Positions 42,654 to 53,300 of a stretch of 64,000 nucleotides of DNA are shown here, piece after piece. The stretch is from Flavobacterium luteolum. GTDB lineage: Bacteria; Bacteroidota; Bacteroidia; Flavobacteriales; Flavobacteriaceae. Position numbers and translations under genes: made by a program. How positions within the stretch are numbered: the first letter of the stretch is position 1; every line of letters starts with the position of its first letter. The notes beneath the pieces were generated by a model. That model was not told the DNA's origin. It saw only the letters and a program-made list of their open reading frames with translations, and searched no databases. The DNA is taken from positions 682,001 to 746,000 of the forward strand of contig NZ_CP114286.1 in NCBI RefSeq assembly GCF_027111275.1, in the 5' to 3' direction.

Positions 42654-44141
42654 ATGAAATCATTTAAAATACTTTTCACTTTATTACTGGCTGTATTATT
42701 TTTTAATTTCACTCCAAAACAAGATTCTAAACCTACACTTTATACAGTGGGCGATTCGACTGTGAAAAATGGAAAAGGCAAAGGCGATGGCGGACTTTGG
42801 GGTTGGGGAGATTTTATTGGTCAGTTTTTGGACACTACCAAAATTCATGTAGAAAATCATGCGCTTGGTGGTACGAGTAGCCGAACTTTTCAGGATAAAG
42901 ATTTATGGACCGTAGTTTTAAGTAAACTTAAAAAAGGAGATTATGTATTGATTCAGTTTGGACATAATGACGACGGGCCAATAAACGATAGTCTACGCGC
43001 CCGCGGAACGATTAAAGGAATTGGAAATGAAACGCAGGAAATCGATAATATCCTGACGAAAAAACATGAAATCGTTCATAGTTATGGTTGGTATATTCAG
43101 AAAATAGTTCGCGAAGCAAAATCAAAAGGTGCTATTCCGATTGTGTGTTCGCCAATTCCGAGAAACGACTGGAAAGACGGAAAAGTTCCCAGAAATAATC
43201 ATTCGTATGGACTTTGGGCAAAACAAGTTGCCCAAAAAGAGCAAGTGACTTTCATTAATTTAAATGAAAAGATGGCTCTTGAAATGGAAAAATTGGGTGA
43301 ATCCAAAATAACCGATACTTATTTTTACAAAAGAGACCATACGCATACTTCGGCAAAAGGCGCTGTCATGTCGGCTTCTGTAATTATTAATGAGTTGAAA
43401 GAGAGTAAAAACACTTTAAAAAATTACATTTTAAAAAATCCTAAAATTGTTTTTCCCTCCAAAAATAAAGTCTTTTTAATTGGAGATTCTACCATGGCCG
43501 ATAACGGAAGTCCAGATGCTGTAGGCTGGGGTGTTGTTTTTCCTAAATATTGCGACACTACAAGAATCGAAGTTATCAATAAAGCTCGAGGTGGTCGAAG
43601 CTCCAGAACTTTTATTACAGAAGGACTTTGGGAAGAAGTAAAAAATCAGTTACAGCCCGGAAATTTCGTCCTGATTCAGTTTGGACATAATGATGCGGGT
43701 GCGGTTGATAAGGAAAAATTTAGAGGTTCTTTAAAAGGAATTGGCAATGAATCTCAAGAAATAACGCGTCCTGACGGTTCCAAGGAAACAGTTTACACAT
43801 TTGGCTGGTATATCTCAAAAATGATTCGTGAGGCTAAAGAAAAAGGCGCAATTCCGATTGTATTGAGTTTAACTCCAAGAAACGAATGGCCGAATGACAA
43901 AGTAGAACAACGATTTGATACGTATGTTAAGTGGTCCAGAGAAATTGCCACAAAAGAAAATGTTACTTACATTGATTTAAGTGATGAAATTGCTAAAAAA
44001 TATGAAGCTCTTGGAAAGGAACAAGTAAAAGCTTTTTTTCCTAAAGATCACACGCATACCGGTATGAAAGGTGCCGACTTCAATGCATTAACCGCAGCAG
44101 AATGTATTAAAAAAATAAAAAATTGCGACTGGATAAAATAG
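42654..44141 (+). CDS. Tandem-domain rhamnogalacturonan acetylesterase (CE12-CE12)
   Basis: 495 aa with a signal peptide (MKSFKILFTLLLAVLFFNF). Two complete SGNH domains lie in tandem. Domain 1 has GDST (S35), VLIQFGHNDDG and RDHTH; domain 2 has GDST (S279), VLIQFGHNDAG and KDHTH. Each therefore keeps block I Ser, block III Gly-Asn and the Asp-x-x-His pair. CE12 enzymes remove acetyl groups from galacturonate in rhamnogalacturonan I. The ATG at 42654 is chosen because the frame upstream runs through the dispersed inverted repeat. Both catalytic sites look intact, so the fusion probably acts on two acetylation patterns or increases local activity. Confidence 0.9.
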   Translation: MKSFKILFTLLLAVLFFNFTPKQDSKPTLYTVGDSTVKNGKGKGDGGLWGWGDFIGQFLDTTKIHVENHALGGTSSRTFQDKDLWTVVLSKLKKGDYVLIQFGHNDDGPINDSLRARGTIKGIGNETQEIDNILTKKHEIVHSYGWYIQKIVREAKSKGAIPIVCSPIPRNDWKDGKVPRNNHSYGLWAKQVAQKEQVTFINLNEKMALEMEKLGESKITDTYFYKRDHTHTSAKGAVMSASVIINELKESKNTLKNYILKNPKIVFPSKNKVFLIGDSTMADNGSPDAVGWGVVFPKYCDTTRIEVINKARGGRSSRTFITEGLWEEVKNQLQPGNFVLIQFGHNDAGAVDKEKFRGSLKGIGNESQEITRPDGSKETVYTFGWYISKMIREAKEKGAIPIVLSLTPRNEWPNDKVEQRFDTYVKWSREIATKENVTYIDLSDEIAKKYEALGKEQVKAFFPKDHTHTGMKGADFNALTAAECIKKIKNCDWIK

Positions 44142-44196
44142 AATAAAATAGTTTGATGCAGCAAAATAAAAATCTAAGCTGGTGAAGAAATTAAAA

Positions 44197-44228
44197 AAAA
44201 TGGCTTCGTTTAAAACCGAAGCCATTTT
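44197..44228. terminator. Bidirectional terminator between CE12 and GH28 genes
   Basis: 12-bp stem AAAATGGCTTCG/CGAAGCCATTTT with an 8-nt loop. It has A and T runs on both sides and sits between convergent genes. Confidence 0.85.
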
Positions 44229-44256
44229 GATTTTTATACTTATAATATATTCGAAA

Positions 44257-45585
44257 CTATTCCACTAATTTCTTATTTACATACACATTTTTAAAAGTTA
44301 CACCGTTAATCAGACTTTTATCTACAGCTATTTTTGCTGCTTCGATATTCATGTTTTCAAAAGTAAAATTGGACAAACGAACATTTGGATCATTTTCTAC
44401 TCCGTAAAAAGTCTCGCATTTCAAATCTATATTTTTTAAAGTCACATGATCTCCGTAAGATAGCGGAATATCAGGACGCCCTTTTAAATCGAAAAATTGT
44501 TTCCAAGCAAAAATCGCAAGACAATTTTTGGCACTTCCTTTTATATCTTCTACTCTTATATATTCGTATCGCTGCGGCGTATCTGGTCGCATTTTAAGCC
44601 AAAGCATTCGCGAAGCTCCATCAATTTTACAATTTCTCATAATGACATTTTTATTATGAATCGATTCGCTTCCATTTGTTAATGCCGAATGGCAGAATCC
44701 GAAATTGCAATCTTCAATTATAATATTGCTATTCGGACCGTTATTTTTATCTTGATCTGCGTAAGGCCCCTTTCCGCCTTTTAAAGCAATCGCATCGTCA
44801 TTAACAGACATGTAACAGCCTTTTACTAAAAAATTAGTGCAGATATCAATATCAATGGCGTCTGTGCTTGGCGCTTTAATCTCAATATGAGGCGAGAAAA
44901 TATACAAATCCAGTAGTTTTACATTATTGCATTTATAAAAATGATTTGTCCAAAAACCAGAGTTAATCAATTTTACGTCTTGAAGCTGCACGTTGTTTGA
45001 ATTCCACACAAAAACCAATCTTGGTCTAGACACTTCAAGATTAGTGCATTTTGGATTTTCTTTACGTCGCTCCCAGAACGCCTCCCAATATTTTCTACCG
45101 TTTCCGTTTATCGTTCCTTTTCCAGAAATCGAAAAATTATCTACTCCATAAGCATTAACCAATGCTGGAAAATAATCTAAATTCTGCCCTTCCATTCGCG
45201 AAGGCATAATCGGGAAATCGGCAATACTATCTGATCCTTTCAACACTCCGCCTTCCGAAACATACAAAGCCGTTTTGGGCTTAAAAAACAAAGCGCCGCT
45301 CAAATAAACTCCTTTCGGAATCACAATTACTCCTCCGCCACTTGCGGCTGCTTTGTCTATTACTTTCTGAATCTGAATGGTCTGAATTTTAGTGCTGTCT
45401 TTACCCACACCAAAATCAGTAATGATGTATTGTTTCCCTAAATTTTTCAATTGAATTTTAGTATAATCTTTAAACCAATTGGTAATCGGGCTTCCGTCTG
45501 GAAATGTATCATTGGCATAATTTTGCGAAAATGAAATTTGAAAAAAGCCTATGATGAAAACTAAAACCTTTAAAATATTTTTCAT
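44257..45585 (-). CDS. Glycoside hydrolase family 28 (polygalacturonase-type)
   Basis: 442 aa with a Sec signal (1-20) and a right-handed parallel beta-helix. Family motifs: TDAID (241-245) in the place of NTDG, DD at 263-264 (VNDDAIALKGG), H299 in CHSALTNGSE, and K331 in the RMLWLKMRPD region. This is the arrangement of exo-acting or rhamnogalacturonan-specific GH28 enzymes. It hydrolyses alpha-linked galacturonate in the pectin backbone. It lies downstream of rhamnose mutarotase on the same strand (45-bp gap). Confidence 0.9.
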   Translation of the reverse strand: MKNILKVLVFIIGFFQISFSQNYANDTFPDGSPITNWFKDYTKIQLKNLGKQYIITDFGVGKDSTKIQTIQIQKVIDKAAASGGGVIVIPKGVYLSGALFFKPKTALYVSEGGVLKGSDSIADFPIMPSRMEGQNLDYFPALVNAYGVDNFSISGKGTINGNGRKYWEAFWERRKENPKCTNLEVSRPRLVFVWNSNNVQLQDVKLINSGFWTNHFYKCNNVKLLDLYIFSPHIEIKAPSTDAIDIDICTNFLVKGCYMSVNDDAIALKGGKGPYADQDKNNGPNSNIIIEDCNFGFCHSALTNGSESIHNKNVIMRNCKIDGASRMLWLKMRPDTPQRYEYIRVEDIKGSAKNCLAIFAWKQFFDLKGRPDIPLSYGDHVTLKNIDLKCETFYGVENDPNVRLSNFTFENMNIEAAKIAVDKSLINGVTFKNVYVNKKLVE

Positions 45586-45630
45586 TTAGTATTTAATTAA
45601 TAGTTTTTTGATTGAATGAATTTTTACAAG

Positions 45631-45957
45631 TTAATCCAAATGAAAAACTTCTGTGAGCGTATTTGCTTTTGGCGAATTATCTGGATTTGTATCCATTATA
45701 TCGGCCATATAATTCCACCATTTTCTCATTAAAGGATGGCTGGAAAGTTTAGAACGGTCAAATGCTGCGTTTAATTTTTGAACACCAAAAAGAATACCGC
45801 TTTCTTCGTCTAGAAATATAGAATAATCCTGTATGCCACTTTCTGAAAGCAATTGTAAAAGTTCTGGCCATATAGTATCATGCCGCAATTTGTATTCTGT
45901 CTCAAAGCCAGATTTCAATCGCATTGTAAAAGCATTTCTAATTGTATTATTTTCCAT
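45631..45957 (-). CDS. rhaM: L-rhamnose mutarotase
   Basis: 108-aa dimeric alpha/beta-barrel-type protein that interconverts the anomers of L-rhamnose so that the beta form can enter the isomerase. Family blocks visible are AFTMRLKSGFETEYKLRHDT, IWPELLQLLSESGIQDYSIF and the C-terminal HPLMRKWWNYMADIM. H26 in LRHDTIWPEL matches the catalytic region. It has no signal peptide and acts in the cytoplasm. It ties the locus to rhamnose release by GH106; the isomerase, kinase and aldolase genes are not in this window. Confidence 0.93.
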   Translation of the reverse strand: MENNTIRNAFTMRLKSGFETEYKLRHDTIWPELLQLLSESGIQDYSIFLDEESGILFGVQKLNAAFDRSKLSSHPLMRKWWNYMADIMDTNPDNSPKANTLTEVFHLD

Positions 45958-45989
45958 TTTTTCACTTTAATTGTTTAACATTTTGTGCT

Positions 45990-47060
45990 TCATTCTATCT
46001 TAAAAATAAAAGCTGACGAGGTTTCATATTTTCCTCCTTGCGAAGCCGTAAACAAATAGGTTGCTTTTCCTTTTTGAAACAAAAGCTGCGGACGCTCGGC
46101 ACGACCATAACGGTTTAAATATTTGGGCGCTTCGGGCTGCTTGATATATTTATTTAAGGGCTGATAGGAAATCAAAGGCGCATTCCAATGCATTCCGTCA
46201 TCAGAATCCATGTAGAGGCCATAATCCATTCCGAAAACGCCCATATCTCGGGCCAGCATTTTAAATTTTTTATTTTCATACCAGACAAAAGCATCTTCGC
46301 ATTGTTTATTGTCTCCGAGTTTAGAAAAATCGATAATCGGGTTGTTTGGATATTTTATATAAGGTCCCGTTAACGATTTTGATATTGCCAACCCGTATTT
46401 CCTATTTCCTTTTATTGGGAATTTCGGATGCTCATAATTTTCTGTATCTAATGATTTATAATACAGCCAATATTCTCCGTTTGGATGTTTTAAAAAAGAC
46501 GGATTTGTAGTCAGCAGATCGTCCCAATCTCCTTTTTCACCAGGAAGCAATAAAGGTTCGTCTGGTCGCTCCCACGGACCGTAAAGCGAATCTGAAAGTG
46601 CTAAACCGATACGTTTAGTATTCATTTTTCCGTTAGAATTTCCCATAAAAAAAAGCGCGTATTTGCCATCTACAAAATGAATGCTTGGATTATGGCAAGT
46701 CGTAGCATCCCAAAAACCTTCGCCTCTTGGCGCCAAAACGGTGCTCACATATTCATAAGGGCCTTCTGGTTTGTCTGCAACAGCGTGCGCTATTTCAGAA
46801 CCGTTGATCCAGCCACTCATCGATTTTGATTTTTTCCATCTTGAAAAAAACACATGAATTTTTCCGTCAGGGCCTTCAATCGGACTGTTGCACCAAACGT
46901 AATAATCTTCAAACTCTAAAGCTCGTCCGACAGGTTTTAGTTTTTTTTCGAAATCTGAAAGTTTGGGATTTTCTAAAAAACTGAAGGCTTTCGCCGAATA
47001 CGGAAGACATAATGCCATAACAGCTAGAGAATTCCCGATTATAAATTGCCTTCTATTCAT
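45990..47060 (-). CDS. Five-bladed beta-propeller glycoside hydrolase-like protein
   Basis: 356 aa with a Tat-like signal peptide (MNRRQFIIGNSLAVMALCLP). The mature protein shows repeated propeller blades with GPDGKIHVFFSRWKKSKSMS, CHNPSIHFVDGKYALFFMGN, TNPSFLKHPNGEYWLYYKS and CEDAFVWYENKKFKMLARDM. This resembles GH43/GH117-clan enzymes, but the exact family is not certain. Candidate acids are D in the EGFWDATTCHNPS and DDLLTTNPS blades and E in QCEDAF. Locus context suggests a rhamnogalacturonan side-chain or end sugar. It lies 32 bp before rhaM. Confidence 0.75.
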   Translation of the reverse strand: MNRRQFIIGNSLAVMALCLPYSAKAFSFLENPKLSDFEKKLKPVGRALEFEDYYVWCNSPIEGPDGKIHVFFSRWKKSKSMSGWINGSEIAHAVADKPEGPYEYVSTVLAPRGEGFWDATTCHNPSIHFVDGKYALFFMGNSNGKMNTKRIGLALSDSLYGPWERPDEPLLLPGEKGDWDDLLTTNPSFLKHPNGEYWLYYKSLDTENYEHPKFPIKGNRKYGLAISKSLTGPYIKYPNNPIIDFSKLGDNKQCEDAFVWYENKKFKMLARDMGVFGMDYGLYMDSDDGMHWNAPLISYQPLNKYIKQPEAPKYLNRYGRAERPQLLFQKGKATYLFTASQGGKYETSSAFIFKIE

Positions 47061-47117
47061 TTTATTTTTTAATTAAATTCTCTCGCAGATCTAACAGATT
47101 GAGCAGATTACTTATTC

Positions 47118-48656
47118 TTAATTCTTAATTTTCTCAACTTCTACCCAATCGTCTGTTCTAAAAGGAGAAGCTGGCAGATTGTCATTATTGAATAAATTGG
47201 GTTCTGGAACGGCTTTCCATGCAAAACGCACTGCTACCGGTTCTTTTACTTTTGCAGCAGAAACGATTATTGTTTTTCCATCAATTTTAGCATCAGCTGG
47301 ATAAAAGATTTGATCTTCTCCTGCGATTTCAAATTCTTTTAAAACATCACCCGTCTTTTTTAGTCCCGATTCTGCGTAATCAAAAAACAATTGTGCTTTC
47401 TGTTTTTTTATTTTCATGTGATTATAAATTGGTCCAGAATAAACCAATTTGTTTTCGCCATAGGTTTTTGCACGCGCAATTAAAGCCAATCTGTAGCCAA
47501 CAGTTTGTTTGTCTATTGGATGAATGTTTTGCGCGTCGCCAACATCGGTGGTAACTACCATTCCGCTATTTGGAATTACTTTTAGCGACATTAATTGTGC
47601 TTCTCTAATGGCTGCATTTTGTCCTTTATGAGGGGTAATCTGAACGTAATAGAAAGGAAAATCGCCTTGCTTCCACTCGTCTCTCCAGCTTTTTACCATT
47701 GCAGGAAATAAAGTTCTGTACAAATAGGCTTTTCCCGAATTGCTTTCGCCTTGATACCAAATCGCGCCTTTAATGGTAAAGTTTACCAACGGATGCAGCA
47801 TCGCGTTATACAAAACATAAGACGTTTTATTGGGTTCTTTTTTTGGCCTTTTTAATGGTGTTTTTGACACATTTGCGGCAGAAATTCGTTCATTGGTTAA
47901 AGCCAAATAGTATGATTCGAGTTTTTCCTGATAGATTTTTTCATTTTTGGCATCTTCCTGAAGTATTGGCAAAAAGGCCGTTTCTTCTTCTAAAATATTT
48001 TGAGCCGTCCAAGCTTCTGCCTTTGTACCGCCCCAAGAAGTAGAAATTAATCCGATTGGCACATTTAATTTTTGATATAAATCTCTTCCGAAAAAATAGG
48101 CTACAGCCGAGAAAGTTTTACTATTTTCAGCATTGCATACTTTCCAGCTTCCAACAACATCTTCTAAAGGTTTTTGAGAAGCATTTAGCGCCACGGTAAA
48201 AAGACGAATATCTGGAAATGCAGCATTTTTTACTTCTTCTTCATAATTCTTAACTCCGGTTTTCCAAGTCCCTTCTTCCCTTCCCACAGGAAAAAACATA
48301 TTAGATTGTCCCGAACACAACCAAACTTCTCCAATTAGTACATTTTTTAAAGTGATTGTATTAGAAGCATTAAGTGTAATCTCGTATGTTTTCTGACTTC
48401 CATTGGGCGTTGAAACTGTTGTTTTCCAATTTCCGTCGGCATCGGCCACAACATCAACAGGAAGATCAGACCAGCCCATTTTAATGCTGATTTTTTCGTT
48501 TGGAGCAGCCCATCCCCACAAATTGACTTTTGCTTGCTGCTGCAAAACCATATTGTCGGCAACCAAAGAAGGAAGTTTTATTTGCGCCGCTGCCGAAAAT
48601 TTTGCAAGTAAAACAAAGGAGAATAATAAAAGTTTTTTTAACCCAGTCATTGGCAT
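47118..48656 (-). CDS. SGNH-type acetylesterase (sialate O-acetylesterase-like)
   Basis: 512 aa with a signal peptide (about 7-24). An N-terminal beta-domain (LWGWAAPNEKISIKMGWSDL) is followed by the catalytic domain. The nucleophile is S118 in LCSGQSNM, oxyanion blocks are ISTSWGGTKAEAW and IWYQGESNSGKAY, and the late His is in TDVGDAQNIHPIDK. The annotation as sialate esterase is by family; in this pectin locus it more likely removes acetyl or methyl-type esters from pectin. A terminator separates it from susD upstream, so it may use its own promoter. Confidence 0.87.
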   Translation of the reverse strand: MPMTGLKKLLLFSFVLLAKFSAAAQIKLPSLVADNMVLQQQAKVNLWGWAAPNEKISIKMGWSDLPVDVVADADGNWKTTVSTPNGSQKTYEITLNASNTITLKNVLIGEVWLCSGQSNMFFPVGREEGTWKTGVKNYEEEVKNAAFPDIRLFTVALNASQKPLEDVVGSWKVCNAENSKTFSAVAYFFGRDLYQKLNVPIGLISTSWGGTKAEAWTAQNILEEETAFLPILQEDAKNEKIYQEKLESYYLALTNERISAANVSKTPLKRPKKEPNKTSYVLYNAMLHPLVNFTIKGAIWYQGESNSGKAYLYRTLFPAMVKSWRDEWKQGDFPFYYVQITPHKGQNAAIREAQLMSLKVIPNSGMVVTTDVGDAQNIHPIDKQTVGYRLALIARAKTYGENKLVYSGPIYNHMKIKKQKAQLFFDYAESGLKKTGDVLKEFEIAGEDQIFYPADAKIDGKTIIVSAAKVKEPVAVRFAWKAVPEPNLFNNDNLPASPFRTDDWVEVEKIKN

Positions 48657-48737
48657 TGATTTTAAGTTACATTTAAATTTAAAAATAATTGAACGATCTA
48701 CATCATTTGCAACTTTTCATTATAAGTCTAAAAAATG

Positions 48738-48765
48738 AAAAAAAAGCTGCCTGAATAGACAGCTT
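48738..48765 (-). terminator. Terminator of the susCD operon
   Basis: On the minus strand the stem AAGCTG/CAGCTT (48760-48765 with 48744-48749) with a 10-nt loop is followed by a T run (48738-48743), 38 bp after the susD stop. Confidence 0.7.
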
Positions 48766-48802
48766 AATTTCAAAAACAAAAACATTATTCTAAAGCTTAT
48801 TA

Positions 48803-50338
48803 TTAATCGTAACCAAGATTCTGATCGTAAAGTCCAGGAACAGCCAAAAGCTCTTGCAATGGAATTGGATATAGCAATGAGTTATTGTCAATCGTTCTGA
48901 TTTTATTCTCCGTATCTTCAGCAAGTCTCCAGGCATTCATTATAGTTACGGCTTTTCCAGATCTGATTAAATCAAACCATCTTGTTCCTTCTGAGAAGAA
49001 TTCTTTTCTTCTTTCGTCAAACAATTGGTCTAAAGTAATATTTGAAGCATTTGCCGCAACTCCTGCTCTTGTTCTTACTTTATTTACAATATCGTCAACT
49101 TCTGCCTGAGTTCCGCCGCCGCCATGAAGCGTACATTCTGCCATTAACATCAAAACATCTGTGTAACGAGTTACCATAAAATCTACTCCCCAGTCTTCAC
49201 GGCCGTTCCCGTATCTTGTAGGATCAATGTATTTTTTAAAGACCGGTTGTGTATAACTTCCTTTGTACGTTCCAGATGCTACAGTATAACTTGTTGCAAT
49301 ACCGAATATTTTACGTTTATCTGTTGCTGCAAACATATCCATCAAACCTTTTGAAATTGGTCTTGCTTCTAGAGCTCCTTGTGCCGATAAATTTACAGAT
49401 GCAAAATAGGGCTCATAACCCACTTCTACCATAAAGTTACCTCCTACTGGAGTCGAAATATTTTGTGTGTACGGAATTGTCAATACATTCTCTTTGTTGG
49501 CAAGTCCTTCTAATTTAAAAATTGGATCATATTCTGTACTAAAAGTATACAGACCGCTCAATTTAATATCATTTAATTCTTTATAAGCTTTATCCCATTC
49601 ATTTAAACCAAGCATTGCACCGTCGATTCCGTACGTCGGACTTGAGCGTGTCATGTATACCAAACCTAGTAATGCTTTTGCTCCATATTTGGTAACACGT
49701 CCAAAGTTGGCAGCATCATAAGATGGACTCAAATCTGGAATTGCAAGCTGTAAATCTGAAATGATCAAATCGTATACTTTTGTCACTTCAGTTCTAGGTA
49801 TTTGTGATGCTTCTGTAGCGGTTACTGTTTTATCGATTAAAGGCACACGCCCGAACCATCTTAACAAATCGAAATAACAAAATGCTCTTAAAAATCGTGC
49901 TTCAGCTGCCATTGATGCTTTATCAGCTGGAGAGGTAAAGATTTCATCTCCTTTTTCTGCAATTTTTTCTAGTAACTGATTGGCTTTATAAATGGCATTG
50001 TAATTGCCCATATAAGCTTCTTTTACATAAGTGTTAGAACTTATAGAAGTATAAAAGCTGTTAATTCCTTCCCAATCACGTGACGCTTGAGTTGTTGCCA
50101 TCAAATTGTCGGAACGCGTTTCACTCAAATTCAAGACCCTGTTTGCGTAACCGTATGCCGAAAGTCCGTGAAAAGCTACTGAATAGGTTGCATTTCTTGC
50201 CTGAACAAAATCGCCTGGCGTTGCATAAAAATTCTCGATTGTACCTTGTGACAAAGGCAGCTGATCCAGTTGATCTGTACAAGATGATTGTGCAAATAAT
50301 AGTAAAGCACCTGCTGCTATGAAGATATATTTTTTCAT
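48803..50338 (-). CDS. RagB/SusD-family outer-membrane lipoprotein
   Basis: 511-aa glycan-binding lipoprotein; the lipobox ends AQSSC, with C20 lipidated. SusD-type helical TPR-like core (RAFCYFDLLRWFGRVPLIDK) and C-terminal FDERRKEFFSEGTRWFDLIR are hallmark blocks. It caps the SusC channel at the cell surface and captures the oligosaccharide. It starts 6 bp after susC and is co-transcribed with it. Confidence 0.95.
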   Translation of the reverse strand: MKKYIFIAAGALLLFAQSSCTDQLDQLPLSQGTIENFYATPGDFVQARNATYSVAFHGLSAYGYANRVLNLSETRSDNLMATTQASRDWEGINSFYTSISSNTYVKEAYMGNYNAIYKANQLLEKIAEKGDEIFTSPADKASMAAEARFLRAFCYFDLLRWFGRVPLIDKTVTATEASQIPRTEVTKVYDLIISDLQLAIPDLSPSYDAANFGRVTKYGAKALLGLVYMTRSSPTYGIDGAMLGLNEWDKAYKELNDIKLSGLYTFSTEYDPIFKLEGLANKENVLTIPYTQNISTPVGGNFMVEVGYEPYFASVNLSAQGALEARPISKGLMDMFAATDKRKIFGIATSYTVASGTYKGSYTQPVFKKYIDPTRYGNGREDWGVDFMVTRYTDVLMLMAECTLHGGGGTQAEVDDIVNKVRTRAGVAANASNITLDQLFDERRKEFFSEGTRWFDLIRSGKAVTIMNAWRLAEDTENKIRTIDNNSLLYPIPLQELLAVPGLYDQNLGYD

Positions 50339-50344
50339 TTTGTT

Positions 50345-53300
50345 TTAATTAAAATTAACGTTTAGTCCGATAACCAATGATTTTGCTAAAGGTGCCCCAC
50401 CATAATCTACAGGCACTGCGAAATCACTATTTGAACTTGCTGAAGTATTTACTGCTTCAGGATTGAAACCAACTCTGTACTTGTTCCAGTAGAACCAGTT
50501 TTCGCCTGTTACATACAATCTTGCGTTATTGATTCTAGAAATTCCTTTTAAGGCTTGTCTTAAATTATATCCTATAGAAATACTTCTCACACTCACATAA
50601 TCAGATTTATACAACCAGTCTGAGTTTGCTTGATATCCAAAAGAAGTTCTCCAATTTCCTCTTACTGCTGGGTCAACACTTAGAGAATTTTCTACAGACC
50701 CCATTCCTGTACGGTCAATAGCACGTCCTGTTAATCCGTAAACTGTTCCGCCATTTTGTCCTTGAACCAAAACACTTAAATCTAAATCTTTGTATTTGAA
50801 GGTATTTGTAATTCCCCAAGTATATTTTGGAGTTGGATTTCCTAAATCAACACGGTCTTCAGAGTTGATTTTTTTATCTCCGTTCTGATCTACATATCTC
50901 GGATCTCCAAGAACCAGTTTGTTTCCTCCAATTGTAGTTCCGCCAGCATCGATATCCGCTTGAGTTACAACTCCATTTTGTTTCAATCCGAAAATCGTGT
51001 ACATTGGTTTACCCACTTCTAATTTGATAAATGGCACACCTCCGTCAAATGAATTGCTAATTTCAATTTTACTTTGATCTGGACCTAAAGCCAGAACTTT
51101 ATTTTCGTTATGGCTTATATTTGCGGAAGTTCTCCACTCAAAATTGCCCGTTTTTACGTTTAATGAATTCAACTCAAATTCCCATCCTTGATTTTGCACT
51201 TCTCCAATATTGGTTTGATATGTTGGAAAACCAGAATCACTAGGAATTGGAACTCTTAACAGTAATTCATTGTTTGTTTTTCTATACAATTCGAATGTCC
51301 CAGAAAGTCTGTTTTTGATAAAACCAAAATCCAATCCGAAGTCAACACTTTTTGATTCCTCCCAATGCAAGCTTGGATTCGGAATAGAAGATGCCCCTTG
51401 TCCAGCTGCAGCTGCTCCACCAATAGAATAATTGAAAGTTCCAAGAGTGGCATATTGTGCATAACTTCCGATGTTATTGCTTCCGTTAACACCTGTGCTT
51501 GCTCTTAATTTCAATTCAGTCAGCCAATCTACATCTTGCAAAAATGCTTCCTGCTTTATTCTCCATCCAAGCGAAAGAGAAGAGAAAGTTCCCCATCTTC
51601 TGTCTGCACCAAACTTAGAAGAGCCATCACGTCTAATACTTCCTGCTATGATATATTTTTCTTTGAAATTGTACTGAATACGAGAGAAAAATGAAAGCAA
51701 AGTATTTTTTTCTGCATTAGTAGAACCAATAGATCCTGCAGGCAATGTCTCAATTGTTGAACTATTGTAAAGTGCTCCAGAAGACATTGTAGATCTTGTG
51801 ATATCGTACGAGTTGAAAGATTGTCCCAAAAGAACATTTACACTGTGGCTTCCGAAAGTTCTGTCGTATGTCAAAGTATTTTCGTTAACTAGATTTTGTC
51901 TTCTATATGTATTATAAGCTCCTCTAATACTAGCAATTACATCATTTGGCGTATAACTTTCGTTAACGTTATCTGAGTTATCAAAGTTGATCGTACTTTT
52001 TAAATTAAAACTTTTAGCAAATTGATAACTAGCATATGCAGAAATTAAATTTCGATACATCGAATTTCTTCCTGTTCTTGCCAAAGCATTCAACATATTT
52101 GTCGTGCTGCTTCCCCACATATATCGCGTTGTATACTTTTCACCCTTAGCATTTTCTGTGCTTTCAAAAACTGGAGTTGCAGTAAGCGCTTTAAAAAGTG
52201 TATTATCTTTCCCTTCAACACCTGGATCATTTTTTATAGAATAAGAAGGCGCTAAGTTGATTCCCATTTTGAAATTTTCTGATAATTTAATATCAATATT
52301 TGCTCTTGCAGAAAAAAGAGAATAATCTGTTCCAACAATATATCCCGTATTTTTTTGATAGTTGGCAGAAACATAGTAGTTTACAGCATCTGTAGCTCCA
52401 GAAGCAGTTAGCTGATAATTGCTGAATTCTCCTGTACGAAACACTTTATCCTGCCAGTCAATATAGTCCAGACCAGGATGTCCAGGCATATCCCATCTGT
52501 CATCATGCAAATATGTATAATATCTTGAGTTGCTCGGTATTAATGGAGCAGTAGGATTTACAGCATTGTAAGTTGCAATTCTTTCTGCCGTTGTTTGACT
52601 TGCAGAAGCTCCTGCAATTCCAGACCCTACCCATTGCGAATCAATCATCACTTTTGCTCTGTCAATCCATCCTTGAGCAGAAAGCATATCTACTCTATTT
52701 GCTTCTTTATTTACACCGCCATAGGTATTAAAAGTAAATTGCGGTTTTCCTTTTTTACCCTTTTTTGTTGTAATAATAACCACCCCATTTGATGCACGCG
52801 AACCATAAATTGCAGCGGCCGACGCATCTTTTAAAACCTCGATAGAAGCCACATCGTTAGGATTCATATTATCTAGCGGACTTCCGTTAGAGAAAGCTCC
52901 GTTGCTATTTGATCCTTCTGTATAAATCGGAAATCCATCAATAACGTACAATGGCTCGTTTCCTGCTGTAATCGATCCGGCTCCACGAATTTCTATGCTA
53001 AAAGGCTGTCCTGGCAAACCCGTAGTCTGTTTTACACGAACCCCAGCTACCTGACCAATTAAACCTTGGTCAATTCTTGAAATTGGACGCTCTGTAAAAT
53101 TCTCTGTTTTGATTCCAGAAATAGCTCCCGTTGTGAGCTTTTTCTTTTGAGTACCATAACCGATGACAACAACTTCATTTAAGTTGGCACTTTCTGCTTC
53201 AAGAGAAATCGTATAATTTGTAGCAGCGCCAATTTTCACTTCTTGTTTTACAAATCCAATAAACGAAAAAAGTAAAGTTTCTCCAGGTGCAGCAGCAATG

